This document shows positions 1-9,428 of a DNA stretch of 42,251 bases, piece by piece. The notes beneath the pieces were generated by a model that did no database searches, was not told the origin of the DNA, and saw nothing but the letters and a program-made list of their open reading frames with translations. The stretch's first letter is position 1. Every line of letters begins with the position of its first letter. The DNA lies in the NCBI RefSeq assembly GCF_022712115.1, contig NZ_JALAHB010000022.1, positions 1 to 42,251 of the forward strand. Reading direction: 5' to 3'. Source of the stretch: Brevibacterium sp. GTDB lineage: Bacteria > Actinomycetota > Actinomycetes > Actinomycetales > Brevibacteriaceae. A program made the translations under genes and the position numbers.

Positions 1-2698
1 GCGCACCCTGATGCAGCTGCGCCTGTGCCCGGGCCGCGGCGATCGACCAGGGCGAGTCGCCCTGTCCCCAGGCCACGGAGGCGGAGCGCTCGCGGAAGAA
101 GGCGAGGTCGTCGTCGCTCACCACCCGGCTCAGCTGGGTGTGCACCAGCACGGTGCTGAAGCCGCTGCGCTCCGTGAGCACCACCTCGTCGGCGAGTCCG
201 TGCACGTCGCTGCCGGCGCCGGAGGACGTCAGCAGCACGTCGTCGAGGAGCTCCGGCGCACCGCTGCCCGGATCCAGGCGCTGTCCCACCGCTCCCAGGA
301 AGTCCTGGGCGCTCACCTGCGCTCCGCCCGCGCCGTCCGCGATCCGCCCCAGCAGCTCCGCCCGGGTGGCCGCGTGGCGGGGGTCCTGCAGACGGCCCAT
401 CGCCGCCTGCCACGGGGCCTCGCCCAGGCGCGGATCCACCCCGTGCTCCGTGAGCGAGCGCGTGAGCGTCGACAGCGCGGAGCCCGGGCCCACGGCCGTC
501 TCCGCGAAGAGCCGCTGGGGATCCGCCGCCAGCTGCTGGTTGTGCAGCTGGGCGGAAGCCGCGGAGCTGCGCAGGAAGGCGCTCCACTGGGTGTCCGCCC
601 AGCCCACGTCGAAGAGCTCGGAGCGCAGGGTGCGGGCGGTGGCGTCCACGGCGGCGGAGTCCACCACGTACTCGGCGTGCCCGGTGCTCAGCGGCAGGTC
701 GTCGAACCGGCCGCCGTGCCCCGCGGCGGCGGCCGCGGGGCTGCCGAACGGCCGGTGCACGAAGGCACCGACGACGTCCGCCCAGCGGAGGTACTGCCCG
801 TAGGCATCGCCCAGCCGGGTGAGGTCGCGCAGTGCGGCGGCGAGGTTGCGCTGGTCCACCGCCACGTCGTCCTGCCGCTTCTGCTCGCGGTGGATGAGGC
901 GGAACAGCTCGGACTGCGTGCGCATGAAGGCCAGGAACGCCCCGGCGAGGGAGCCCAGCAGCGTGACGGCGAAGAGGATCCAGAACACCCACCAGGCGAA
1001 GGCGCCCCAGAAGGACAGGAGCGCGAAGAGCAGGGTGAGCGCGAGCCCGGCGAAGGCCGCGATCCGCATCCGCACGCCCAGCACCCTGTTCTGCTCCGCG
1101 ACCTCCCTGGTCGTGTCCGCGTCCGGGCCCGAGGCCGTCGCCAGCCCCTGGGCGCGCTGGGCGACCTCGGCCTGCCTGCCGCGCAGGTGCTCCGCGATGA
1201 CGAGCCCCACGCGGCTGACGAAGGAGGCGCGGCTGGCGAGCGTCCACTGCTCCATCTCGGAGAACTGGGCGGAGGCGTCCGCGAGCCGGGCCTGCGGGTC
1301 CGTGGCGAGCTGCTGGACCTGTGCGCCCACCTCGTCCGCACGCACCACGTCGGCCGGCTGCACCGAGACTTCGCCCAGCCTGCCGGCGACCGTGCCGCGC
1401 ACCCGGAACGGCCGCTCAGGGTCCGGGGCCACGGCTTCCGGTGTGCGCACGATCGCCGGCTGTGCACCCTGGGAGGCGGCCGGCAGCTCCTGCTCGCGCT
1501 GGCGGGCGTCCACGAGGGTGAGCGAGGCGCTCACGAACGACCGCCACAGGGGTGAGAGGTCCTCGTGCACGGGCTGCCCGCCGTCGTCGAGGCGGGAGTG
1601 GAGCTGCTCCGCGGCGCTCACGGTCTCCTCCCAGCCCACGGGGCGGCCCTGCGAGTCCACGCCTCCCACCACCACGTTGTAGGCGGAGCCGCTGCCGCCC
1701 ATGACCAGGTTCTGCACCGTGGAGGCGACCGTGGCCTTGGTCGAGTCGACCACGCTGCCCAGCCAGGCCGAGGGCGCGCCGCGGAGGGCGCTGAGGAGGA
1801 ACGCGAAGAACATCCGCAGCGCCTGCCCGGCGGAGATCGCACGGGGCTTGGCGGGCATGTGCTGCTCCCGGTCCGCGCGGATGACCCAGCCGTGCTTGGT
1901 CCACAGATTCTGCACCTGCGCCTCGACGGCTCCGGACTCGTTCTCCGCATAGGTGGCGTGGATGCCGCCGCGATGGGGCAGCGGGTAGCCGTCGGCCACC
2001 GCGAGCACCCGCTCGCGCACCGCCGTCTCCACCGCGGAGCCGTCCAGCCGGCGGTGGAAGGACCGGGCGAGACGGGCCTTGAAGCCCGTGTGGGCGGGCT
2101 CGATCCCGTCGAGGGTGCCCTCCGGCAGCCGGTCCCACAGGCCGGCGAGCGCGGCGATCTGCGCGGCGAGATGGCGGCCCAGCTCCGCGGGTGCGGAGGT
2201 GTCGACGGGGCGCGTGCCCACGCGGGGCCCGCGCGAGTCCGAAGGGCTGAGCACCACGTCCGTCCAGCCACCGGAGGGCACGGTGTCCGCGAGGCCCACG
2301 GCCCCCGGGCCGGCGAAGGTGGCGCGCACCGCCGTCACCGGGGTGCCGCCGAACTCCTCGCCGACGATCCGGCGCAGCAGGTCGCCGGCCGCCGTGACGC
2401 CGGCGAACTCCTCCGCGGAGGCGGGCCGGTCCGCGAGCACGGCCGACAGCGCCACGACCCGGATCCGTCCGTACCGCTGCACACCGGAGAGCCCGCGCAC
2501 GCTCACCCGCGTGCGCTGCCCGCGGGCGCAGAGGAAGCCGGGCACGCTGTCTGCTGTGACCGCCTGGGCGGGGACCCAGACGAAGTCGGACACGAGCCCG
2601 CCCGCCTGCCAGTCCCGCAGGGTCTCCCGGACCCCCACCAGTGAGGCGGGCGCCGTGACGAGTGTGAGAGTGCGCAGGTCCGTGCCGGTAGGTGACAT
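1..2698 (-). CDS. Large two-TM protein of the tubulin-like/vWA operon (3' end beyond window)
   Basis: An open frame begins at the ATG at 2698 and runs without a stop to the left edge, so at least 899 residues are visible and the C-terminus is missing. The start overlaps the stop of the tubulin-like gene (TGATG, one shared base), which implies translational coupling. The first ~540 residues look soluble and alternate alpha/beta-like and charged helical stretches. Two adjacent membrane helices lie at about residues 546-566 and 568-590 (rich in L, F, W, A). They are followed by at least 300 mostly helical residues rich in A, Q, R and E. There is no signal peptide, so the long N-terminal part is predicted cytoplasmic. 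I do not recognise a family. The position makes it a membrane partner of the tubulin-like protein. That it is a real gene is nearly certain from the open frame and coupling; the role is inferred. Confidence 0.85.
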   Translation of the reverse strand, partial: MSPTGTDLRTLTLVTAPASLVGVRETLRDWQAGGLVSDFVWVPAQAVTADSVPGFLCARGQRTRVSVRGLSGVQRYGRIRVVALSAVLADRPASAEEFAGVTAAGDLLRRIVGEEFGGTPVTAVRATFAGPGAVGLADTVPSGGWTDVVLSPSDSRGPRVGTRPVDTSAPAELGRHLAAQIAALAGLWDRLPEGTLDGIEPAHTGFKARLARSFHRRLDGSAVETAVRERVLAVADGYPLPHRGGIHATYAENESGAVEAQVQNLWTKHGWVIRADREQHMPAKPRAISAGQALRMFFAFLLSALRGAPSAWLGSVVDSTKATVASTVQNLVMGGSGSAYNVVVGGVDSQGRPVGWEETVSAAEQLHSRLDDGGQPVHEDLSPLWRSFVSASLTLVDARQREQELPAASQGAQPAIVRTPEAVAPDPERPFRVRGTVAGRLGEVSVQPADVVRADEVGAQVQQLATDPQARLADASAQFSEMEQWTLASRASFVSRVGLVIAEHLRGRQAEVAQRAQGLATASGPDADTTREVAEQNRVLGVRMRIAAFAGLALTLLFALLSFWGAFAWWVFWILFAVTLLGSLAGAFLAFMRTQSELFRLIHREQKRQDDVAVDQRNLAAALRDLTRLGDAYGQYLRWADVVGAFVHRPFGSPAAAAAGHGGRFDDLPLSTGHAEYVVDSAAVDATARTLRSELFDVGWADTQWSAFLRSSAASAQLHNQQLAADPQRLFAETAVGPGSALSTLTRSLTEHGVDPRLGEAPWQAAMGRLQDPRHAATRAELLGRIADGAGGAQVSAQDFLGAVGQRLDPGSGAPELLDDVLLTSSGAGSDVHGLADEVVLTERSGFSTVLVHTQLSRVVSDDDLAFFRERSASVAWGQGDSPWSIAAARAQAQLHQGA

Positions 2699-5600
2699 CA
2701 GAACGCTCCGAACCCTTCTGGCAGTCCGGCGGTGAAGCCTCCGCCGCCGGAGCTCTCCGCTCTCTCCCTGGCGCCCTCGAGGACGCCCTGCAGGGTCTGC
2801 GTGACCTCCACGATGTCCGGGACGAGGTCGCAGAAGATGGGGGTGCCGGCGCCCGCCGCCCGGTTCTCCACCCGCACGCCCACGTGGCCGGGGGTGGAGG
2901 TGTCGAGCATGCTGGAGGCGAACCCGCCCACCGTGGACAGGAACGTCTGCGCGTTCTCGTAGCGCTGCTCCAGGGAGTCCGCGTCCGCCCGGGAGCCCGA
3001 GCCCGAGGGCGTCTGCCCGGTGCGCAGCCAGTCCGCGAGGTGGGTGAGCCCGGAGAGCGACCGCGTCTCCAGGCCGGAGGCCGGCTGCTCCTCGGAGCGG
3101 TCGTAGACCGCTCGCAGCACCTGGTACGGGCGCAGGGATCCCAGCACCGGGGACTGGTGGGCGTTCGCGATCGCCAGCAGGTAGGACTCCAGCACGGCCG
3201 GCAGCCAGTCGAAGGTCTCGCCCACGAACTGCGAGGGAGGCGTGAGGAGGGGATTGGGGAAGCTCAGCCACTGCGAGCTGCTCGCATCGAACACCTGCAC
3301 CGGCCGCGTGAGGTTGTCCGGGGACGGGATCTGCAGCTGGCCGGTGAGCTGGGCGACGTACCAGCCGGAGATCATGGCTCGGCGCTCGGCCTCGCTCATG
3401 GGCAGGGAGGCCGGCAGCGTGCGCGCCCGCCGGTAGGTCCAGAAGTCCTGCCTCTGCCCGCTGGACGTCAGCTGCGACCAGCGGGTGGACACCGGGACGA
3501 GGACGCCGTCGAACGCGATGGGACTGAGGTTCCCGAAGGAGCCGAACACGTCCACGTGGGTGATGCCCGCGGCGGTCTGCCCCTGGGTGAGCGAGTTGTC
3601 GAAGATGTCCACCGTCTGCGACTCCACGGACTGCTGGGAGGTGAGCACCGCCCGCAGGCGGTCCACGAGGTCCGGGGCGGCCGCGAACGGTGCGGCGGAG
3701 AACTTGTACCGATAGGTCACCGAGCTGGCGTGGATGCGCGAGACCACGTCCGGGTGCACGCTGGACAGCGGCAGGCCGCGCGTGAGCGTCTCCCGGAACT
3801 TGGCCTCCAGGTCCGTCCTGCGCTGGGAGAGCTCGTGCGGTGCGGCGCCGTCCTTGCCCAGGATGTAGTCCTCGAGCGAGAGGCTGCAGTACTTGTCGAA
3901 GGCCTCGTTGCGGCGATTGACGAACTGCAGCGCCCGCAGGCGCAGATCGCGGGAGCCCACGTGCAGGGAGTAGCGGCCTGCGCTCGCAGTGAGCGGGTTG
4001 CCGGTGTGCGGATCGCGGGTGAACCGGGAGGGCCGCCAGCGCGCCAACTCCTCGATGAGCCCGCCCGGAGCACTGCTGCCCTCTGCGGCCGTCCACTGGC
4101 CGCTGATCACCTGGGCGGCGGCCATCCGGCGGGCGCTGTCCCATTCGATGCCCGCCGGTCCCTGCCCGCCGGAGCCCACGGCGTCCGGCAGGTGGTGTCG
4201 GTAGAGGTCCTGGAACTGCGCGGCGGGGGTGAGGAGGACCTCGTTGTGGGCCGTCGCGAAGCGGTCCGGGACCCGCTGGTCCTCGTCCGAGGGCCAGGCG
4301 GAGTAGACGTCCGTCTCCACGTTCGCCAGGCCCACGGTGCGGCTGGTCTCCGTCCGGGCGAGGTCGATGCCCTGGATGGACTCCTCCACCGTCCTCTGCA
4401 GCGGGGCGAGGAGGTCCTGCGGTGCCTCGGAGAGCACGGCGGCGAGCGCCTCGCTGGCCATGAGGTAGCTGTTGTTGCGCAGGCCGGCGAGCAGGCCCGT
4501 GAGGAGCCGCTGCTCCAGCTCCTCGCCCTGGACGATGGTGCCCTTCACCGCTGCCGCATAGCCCTCGACCTCGCTCGGCACACGGGAGACGTCCGTGGCC
4601 GGATAGCGGCTGAGCTCCGTGCACCGCGGGACCACACCCTGGCCGATGTGCGTCTGCAGCCGCTGGAGGAGCGCCCGCGCATAGGGCAGGCCGTACTGCG
4701 CGATCCCCGTGCTGATGACGGAGAGCAGCCGCGCCTCGAAGGCGCGTGCCCAGTCGTAGGCCCAGCGCTGGATGATCTCGTAGCCGCCCTGCTGGAGCTG
4801 GGCCTGCTTGGCACGCAGGTAGTTGCCCGCGCTGGCGATCCAGTTGGGACCCGTCTGGCCCTGGGCGCGCGGGAGCTCGGCACCCACCGCGTACCGGTCG
4901 ATCATCTCGCGCAGCGCGGCGTCGAGGCTCTGCTCGCCCAGCGCGGAGACCACCCACGCCCCGGCCGCGCCGGTGTCGTAGGTCTGGTGCTCGGCGGGCA
5001 GGCCCAGCTCGTGGACGACGGTGGGCCACTGCGAGTCGACCAGCTTGGTGAGCTGCTGCTCCGCGCCGGCGGTGCTGCCCGGCTGCAGGTGGCCCTCGCT
5101 CAGCCGGTCCGCGGCGGTGCGGGCCAGGCGCTGCGAGGAGTAGTGGCGGTAGCGGTCGCGGCCCATGCTGAGGCTGCCGAAGCCGAAGGTGCCCCAGGAG
5201 AGCTTGTCCGCGGCCTCCACGCCCCATCCCAGGAAGCTGCGGTTGGGGGAGAGCCCGTCCTTGTTGGTGAGGTCGTAGGCGCGGAAGTCCGTGGACGCCT
5301 TGCCGGAGATCATGAGCGCGGCCAGGCCGCGCGCCAGCCCCCGGTAGAGGCCGCGCTGAGTGCCGTCGCCGAAAGTGGTGCGGTCCAGCCCCTGGTACTT
5401 GCTCACGGGGAACACGCGGGCGAACGACGGGCCTCCGGAACGGTCGACGTGCTGGCCCAGCGACTCGAGCAGGCGCACGTCGTGGTCCTCCGAGGCCGCC
5501 GACTGCGCCGCGACGATCTCCCCCAGCATGCCCAGCGCATTGGGGCGCACGCCCTCGAGCTGGTCCGGGAAGATGTCCGAGGTGTACATGTAGACGCACG

Positions 5601-6225
5601 TGTCGTTGACGGACACACCCTGCACCTGGCCGAGCAGGCGGCAGACGTCGAGGGCCATGGAGGCGCCGGCGCCGCCGGCCATCGAGGACACGACGAACAC
5701 CATGGGATCGCCCTCCGGGTCGAACCCGCCGGACCCCGGCACCGCGTCCGCGACCTGCTTCATCTGCGCATTGGCCTCGGTGGTCTTGAGCTGGTTGACC
5801 GCACGCTGCAGACCGGAGAAGACGTCCTTGGCGCGGTTGAGGGTGATGACGCGCCCCACGCCGCGCATCTGCCCGGCCCCGTTGTGCAGGGGCGTCGTCA
5901 CGGACTCCGGCCTGCGCGGGGCCCAGGTGACGAACTGGTCGAGGTCACCGGTCTGCTGCAGCTTCTGGCTCACGGAGTTGTCCAGGACGGAGTACGAGCC
6001 GGACGAGGGCGCGGTGCCGATGTAGGTGCCGCCCTGGTCCCGCACGTTGCCCACGCCGGGCACGTCGGTGTCCGGGACGACGGGCACGTCCACGTGGACG
6101 AACTGCCAGCCCGCGGGCAGCTCGGGGATCCCGTGCGGCATGAGCTCGGACTTCAGCTGGTCCATGATGCGGGCGAGCGTCTCTCCACCGGAGCCGCCGC
6201 ATCCCACGACGAGGAACTTGTACAT
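2698..6225 (-). CDS. Tubulin/FtsZ-superfamily-like protein (Tubulin_2-like), 1175 aa
   Basis: The N-terminus is a Rossmann-type strand followed by a glycine-rich loop (VVGCGGSGG, residues ~6-14). A second glycine motif, SSMAGGAGASM (residues 180-190), matches the position and form of the tubulin/FtsZ GGGTGSG nucleotide signature, with a GAGQMRGVGR motif between them (116-125). These features fit the divergent tubulin-like family annotated Tubulin_2, which is much larger than FtsZ (~400 aa). The remaining ~900 residues are mainly helical with no membrane segment, and the protein ends in a short G/F-rich tail. It probably binds GTP or another nucleotide in the cytoplasm and may polymerise; this is inference. 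The start at 6225 has AAAGG nine bases upstream. The stop overlaps the next gene, whose product has two TM helices. The upstream gene encodes a secreted vWA protein. Function is unknown; family assignment is fairly secure. Confidence 0.88.
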   Translation of the reverse strand: MYKFLVVGCGGSGGETLARIMDQLKSELMPHGIPELPAGWQFVHVDVPVVPDTDVPGVGNVRDQGGTYIGTAPSSGSYSVLDNSVSQKLQQTGDLDQFVTWAPRRPESVTTPLHNGAGQMRGVGRVITLNRAKDVFSGLQRAVNQLKTTEANAQMKQVADAVPGSGGFDPEGDPMVFVVSSMAGGAGASMALDVCRLLGQVQGVSVNDTCVYMYTSDIFPDQLEGVRPNALGMLGEIVAAQSAASEDHDVRLLESLGQHVDRSGGPSFARVFPVSKYQGLDRTTFGDGTQRGLYRGLARGLAALMISGKASTDFRAYDLTNKDGLSPNRSFLGWGVEAADKLSWGTFGFGSLSMGRDRYRHYSSQRLARTAADRLSEGHLQPGSTAGAEQQLTKLVDSQWPTVVHELGLPAEHQTYDTGAAGAWVVSALGEQSLDAALREMIDRYAVGAELPRAQGQTGPNWIASAGNYLRAKQAQLQQGGYEIIQRWAYDWARAFEARLLSVISTGIAQYGLPYARALLQRLQTHIGQGVVPRCTELSRYPATDVSRVPSEVEGYAAAVKGTIVQGEELEQRLLTGLLAGLRNNSYLMASEALAAVLSEAPQDLLAPLQRTVEESIQGIDLARTETSRTVGLANVETDVYSAWPSDEDQRVPDRFATAHNEVLLTPAAQFQDLYRHHLPDAVGSGGQGPAGIEWDSARRMAAAQVISGQWTAAEGSSAPGGLIEELARWRPSRFTRDPHTGNPLTASAGRYSLHVGSRDLRLRALQFVNRRNEAFDKYCSLSLEDYILGKDGAAPHELSQRRTDLEAKFRETLTRGLPLSSVHPDVVSRIHASSVTYRYKFSAAPFAAAPDLVDRLRAVLTSQQSVESQTVDIFDNSLTQGQTAAGITHVDVFGSFGNLSPIAFDGVLVPVSTRWSQLTSSGQRQDFWTYRRARTLPASLPMSEAERRAMISGWYVAQLTGQLQIPSPDNLTRPVQVFDASSSQWLSFPNPLLTPPSQFVGETFDWLPAVLESYLLAIANAHQSPVLGSLRPYQVLRAVYDRSEEQPASGLETRSLSGLTHLADWLRTGQTPSGSGSRADADSLEQRYENAQTFLSTVGGFASSMLDTSTPGHVGVRVENRAAGAGTPIFCDLVPDIVEVTQTLQGVLEGARERAESSGGGGFTAGLPEGFGAF

Positions 6226-6323
6226 TCACTGGACCTTTCGATACGGAGCTGCGGGGGCGAAGCTGTGTGCGCGGTCGGGTCTGTGCGGACCGCTGCGGAC
6301 CGCCCGGACGGGTGTGCGGCACT

Positions 6324-6346
6324 GCCGGGCGGGTGTGCCGCCCGGC
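6324..6346. terminator. GC-rich hairpin between the vWA and tubulin-like genes
   Basis: A perfect 9-bp stem (GCCGGGCGG / CCGCCCGGC) closes a five-base GTGTG loop inside the 192-bp gap. There is no T-run on either side, so it is more likely an attenuator, partial terminator or RNA-processing site than a full intrinsic terminator. It could set different expression of the tubulin-like gene relative to its upstream partners. Confidence 0.5.
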
Positions 6347-6416
6347 CTCACACTGCCGGGCGCGGCAGGTGCAGGGCGAGGCCGCCGCCGAGGTGCCTGA
6401 GCGCGGATCATCGCGC

Positions 6417-9400
6417 TCACCTCCCGCCGCCGAAGGGCGACTGCGGACCGCCGGGAGTGCCGGGGAACCCTCCGCCGGGCCCCGGCTGGCCTCCGGATCC
6501 CGGCTGGCCTCCGGATCCCGGCTGGCCGCCCTGCCCCGGGCCGCTGCCGAACGGCGACGGGGCGCCGCCCGGCGCACCCGCGGCACCGCCGCCGGCGAAC
6601 GGGTTGGGTCCGTTCCGAGGTCCCGCCGCAGCCGCGCCGAACGGGCTGGGCTCCCCGCCGGGGCCGCCCTGTCCGCCGGAGGAGGCCTCGGCGGCGGGAA
6701 GACGGTCGAGCAGGTCCGCCGCCTCCGTGGCGATCTCGTCCTCGAGCGCCTTGCGCGCCTGTGCGTCCGCGGAGCCGGAGAGGAGCACGAGGACCTCCGC
6801 AGCGTCCGCGGGCCCGCCTTCGGGCCGCAGGACCAGCCAGGTGTTGTGCACCGCCAGCGGCAGCCTCGCGGGCTGCCGGGAGGGCTGCTCCCGGCTCACG
6901 CTCGCGTAGCCGGGAGCGTCCACGACCGCCCAGCCGCTGCCGAAGGGCGAACCGCCCGTGCGCGTCCTCACCGTGACTCCCGCGGCATCGATGGAGCGCG
7001 AGCCGCGCGGATCGATCGGCACCGTGTTGCGGAGGTCCCCGGGACGGAACGCGAAGCGCGCGCCGTCGCGCTGCACCGTCCCGCCGCTCACCGTCACGGG
7101 TGCGCGGACCGCCACCAGCGGGCTGGCGGGGATGCGCGCGTTGCGCCACTTGAGGAGGTAGAGGAGTCCCAGCGGGATGCCGGGTCCCAGGACGAGCGCC
7201 ACGATGAGGGTGAGCCAGAAGTTCACGGCGTTGAGCGGCTTGACGACGCTCGCGGTGAATTCGACGGTGATCGGGACGGCCTCCCCCTGACCGTCCGCGG
7301 ACGCGGTCATGACGGTGAACGTGCCGTTGACGGCGCCGTTGCCCTGGGCGTCCGAGGCGAGCTCGACCTCGAGGTCCTCTCCGCCGGAGACGCAGTCCGC
7401 CTCCGCTGCGGCGGACGACTCGATGCTCACGCCCTCCATGCCCTGCGGAGCCGCGACCACGTCCGTGGAGCCGGGCTCCACCCATGCGCAGCCCTCGCCC
7501 TCAACAGGCAGCGCCGCGCTGAGGTCCACGGCACCCTCGACCTCGCCGAAATCCACGCTGCCGGGCACCGTGGGGTAGTTGAGCGGCGGCAGCACGTCCA
7601 CCGGCAGGGCCACGCTCACGGGGCTCAGCACGGTGCCGGGCACCTCCTCGCCGTCCGCGTCCTCGGCGGGAGCGGTCGTGAGGTCGAGGCGGAGGCCGAG
7701 GCTGCCGCGACCGGTGGCCGTACGGCTGAGGTCCCAGGTCACAGGATTCGCCAGTTCGCTCAGCTCGGTGGTCCGGGCGAGCTCCGTCTGCCGGCCCGAG
7801 GCATCGGTGAAGACCGCGGTGAACTCGCCCGTGCCGGCGATCACCGCCGGGTCCACGGGGTCCCCGTCGCGGTCGACGACGGAGAACACGGTGTCGTCGA
7901 GGGTGTCGCCGCGGTGGAGCTCGGTCGAATCCGCCTCGGGCCAGGTGGGGCGGATGCCCGGCGTGATGTGGACGTTCGACCTGGTGGTGGCGTCCGTGCT
8001 CCCGCCCTCGTCCGCGACGAAGGCCAGCCGCCAGACTCCCACCCACGGCCCGTCGTCCCCGGCGCTGCCCACCTGGGTGCCGTCGATCCGCAGGCTCAGG
8101 CTGCGGGCGGTCTCCCAGGTGTAGGTGACGGGCGAGCCGCCGGCGTCCGCCTGCGCGTCCTGCGCGTCGTCGGCCAGCGGAACCTCCGTGCCGTCCGGTG
8201 CCACGAGCACCGCGCTGAGGTCGTCCGCGGAGGCGGTGGCGAAGACGTCCACGTCCGGAGTGGTGGAGTCGAGGACGAAGGTGTGCGCCTGATCCGTGCA
8301 CATGCGCTCGGTGCAGACCCCATGCTCGCTGCTGACGGGATCGGAGCCGAGCCCGGAGATCGCGTCGAAGGCGAAGAGCAGGCTGTCGATGTCGCTCGCG
8401 AGGTGGAACTCACCGGGCACGGGGTCCGTGAGCTCGCCGCAGGTCTGACCGCCGGAGTCCTCGCCCTCCGCGATGGAGCGCATGAGGTCGAACTCCGCGC
8501 CGTCCGCGCTGCCCAGGCCCACGCCGAACATGGCGACCCGTGAGCTGCGGAGCTGGTCCGCCAGGCCGCCGGGCCGGCAGATGTCCTCTTCCGCCGCTCG
8601 TGCGGCCTCGGCCGTCCCGGCGTCCGTGCGCAGGTCCGCGTCCGGGGCGAATGCCTTGGAGTCGCCGTGCGAGCGGGCGGTGGCGGCGGTGCGCTGCTGG
8701 AAGTCGAGTTCGCCGTCGGAGAGCCAGACGAGGGCCTGGCAGCTCTGGGTGTCCGAGGACCGGTCGCGGCTGCGCTCCGCCAGCGCCTTGCGGGCCTCGT
8801 CCAGCGCGGTCCAGTAGTCCGTGTCGATGCCGGAGGTGCGGTCCGCGAGGCCGGTCACGGCACTGCGCAGCGCCTCGACGTCCGCATCCCCGTCGATCGA
8901 GGTCCAGTCCTGCACCCGGGAGTACTCGTGGCCGAACGCGCTCACCGCGACGGAGACGGAGTTCTCCCCGGCGTTGTGCGCCATCCGGTTGACGAGGTGG
9001 AGGGCGGAGGTGACGCGGGCGTTGTCCGGGTCCGTGTCCTGCAGGCTGCCGGACTCGTCGACGAGCAGCAGCACGTCCGCCTCTCCTCCCGCCGCCACGC
9101 AGGAGGAGAACTGCTGCGGGAGCGGCGGAGCACTCGCGCCCTCCGTCGAGGCGATCTCGTCCTCATCCGTGCCGGAGCCCTCGTCCGTACCGGAGCCCTC
9201 ACCGCTGGAGGGCGCGGGAGCCGCCATGACCGCGGGCGGCTCCGTGGCAGGCTGATGCGCCGGGCCCCCTGCTTCCGCGGGGGAGGATACGGCTGTGGAC
9301 ACGGCGGCCGGGGTGGTGTCTGCGTCCACGGCGGAGGCGGGTCCGGCTGCCAGCGGCGCCGCCGTGAGGCCCAGGGCGAGGAATGCTGCGGCGACGGCGC

Positions 9401-9428
9401 GCAGTCCGGCCCTTCGCGCCGCGCTCAC
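6417..9428 (-). CDS. Secreted, membrane-anchored von Willebrand factor A protein, 1003 aa
   Basis: The start is the GTG at 9428, which overlaps the preceding stop (GTGA). It gives an Arg-rich N-terminus followed by a hydrophobic signal peptide ending near ALAAGPASA (residue ~33). A vWA domain spans about residues 118-330 with the MIDAS motif DESGS at 124-128, as in metal-dependent adhesion or chaperone-like domains. Paired cysteines in and after it suggest extracytoplasmic folding. Beta-rich, Ig-like segments fill ~400-725. One TM helix lies at about 733-757, then a ~245-residue C-terminal cytoplasmic part ends in a Gly/Pro tail with SPFG at 928, 958 and 997, NPFA at 942, and three GGQPG[SP] repeats (967-984). 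The topology is therefore outside vWA, inside tail. It probably senses or binds something outside and connects to the cytoplasmic tubulin-like protein; this last step is inference. Confidence 0.9.
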   Translation of the reverse strand: MSAARRAGLRAVAAAFLALGLTAAPLAAGPASAVDADTTPAAVSTAVSSPAEAGGPAHQPATEPPAVMAAPAPSSGEGSGTDEGSGTDEDEIASTEGASAPPLPQQFSSCVAAGGEADVLLLVDESGSLQDTDPDNARVTSALHLVNRMAHNAGENSVSVAVSAFGHEYSRVQDWTSIDGDADVEALRSAVTGLADRTSGIDTDYWTALDEARKALAERSRDRSSDTQSCQALVWLSDGELDFQQRTAATARSHGDSKAFAPDADLRTDAGTAEAARAAEEDICRPGGLADQLRSSRVAMFGVGLGSADGAEFDLMRSIAEGEDSGGQTCGELTDPVPGEFHLASDIDSLLFAFDAISGLGSDPVSSEHGVCTERMCTDQAHTFVLDSTTPDVDVFATASADDLSAVLVAPDGTEVPLADDAQDAQADAGGSPVTYTWETARSLSLRIDGTQVGSAGDDGPWVGVWRLAFVADEGGSTDATTRSNVHITPGIRPTWPEADSTELHRGDTLDDTVFSVVDRDGDPVDPAVIAGTGEFTAVFTDASGRQTELARTTELSELANPVTWDLSRTATGRGSLGLRLDLTTAPAEDADGEEVPGTVLSPVSVALPVDVLPPLNYPTVPGSVDFGEVEGAVDLSAALPVEGEGCAWVEPGSTDVVAAPQGMEGVSIESSAAAEADCVSGGEDLEVELASDAQGNGAVNGTFTVMTASADGQGEAVPITVEFTASVVKPLNAVNFWLTLIVALVLGPGIPLGLLYLLKWRNARIPASPLVAVRAPVTVSGGTVQRDGARFAFRPGDLRNTVPIDPRGSRSIDAAGVTVRTRTGGSPFGSGWAVVDAPGYASVSREQPSRQPARLPLAVHNTWLVLRPEGGPADAAEVLVLLSGSADAQARKALEDEIATEAADLLDRLPAAEASSGGQGGPGGEPSPFGAAAAGPRNGPNPFAGGGAAGAPGGAPSPFGSGPGQGGQPGSGGQPGSGGQPGPGGGFPGTPGGPQSPFGGGR
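6477..6530. repeat. Three 18-bp tandem repeats in the vWA gene tail
   Basis: An 18-bp unit (CCTCCGGATCCCGGCTGG and near copy) occurs three times and encodes GGQPGS, GGQPGS, GGQPGP. It lies in the low-complexity cytoplasmic tail and keeps frame, so copy number could vary without disrupting the protein. Confidence 0.85.

Noticed and set aside
1..2698. Frameshift or pseudogene at the left end, because short minus frames overlap here
   Set aside because: One frame is open without stop from 2698 to the edge; the shorter frames are shadows.
6477..6530. CRISPR-like short repeats
   Set aside because: In-frame 18-bp tandem coding repeats without spacers.
2692..6909. Plus-strand open frame of 1405 codons antisense to the tubulin-like gene
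   Set aside because: High GC makes long antisense frames. It is Arg/Gly/Val/His-rich, has no domain, and the minus frame has clear motifs and a ribosome site.
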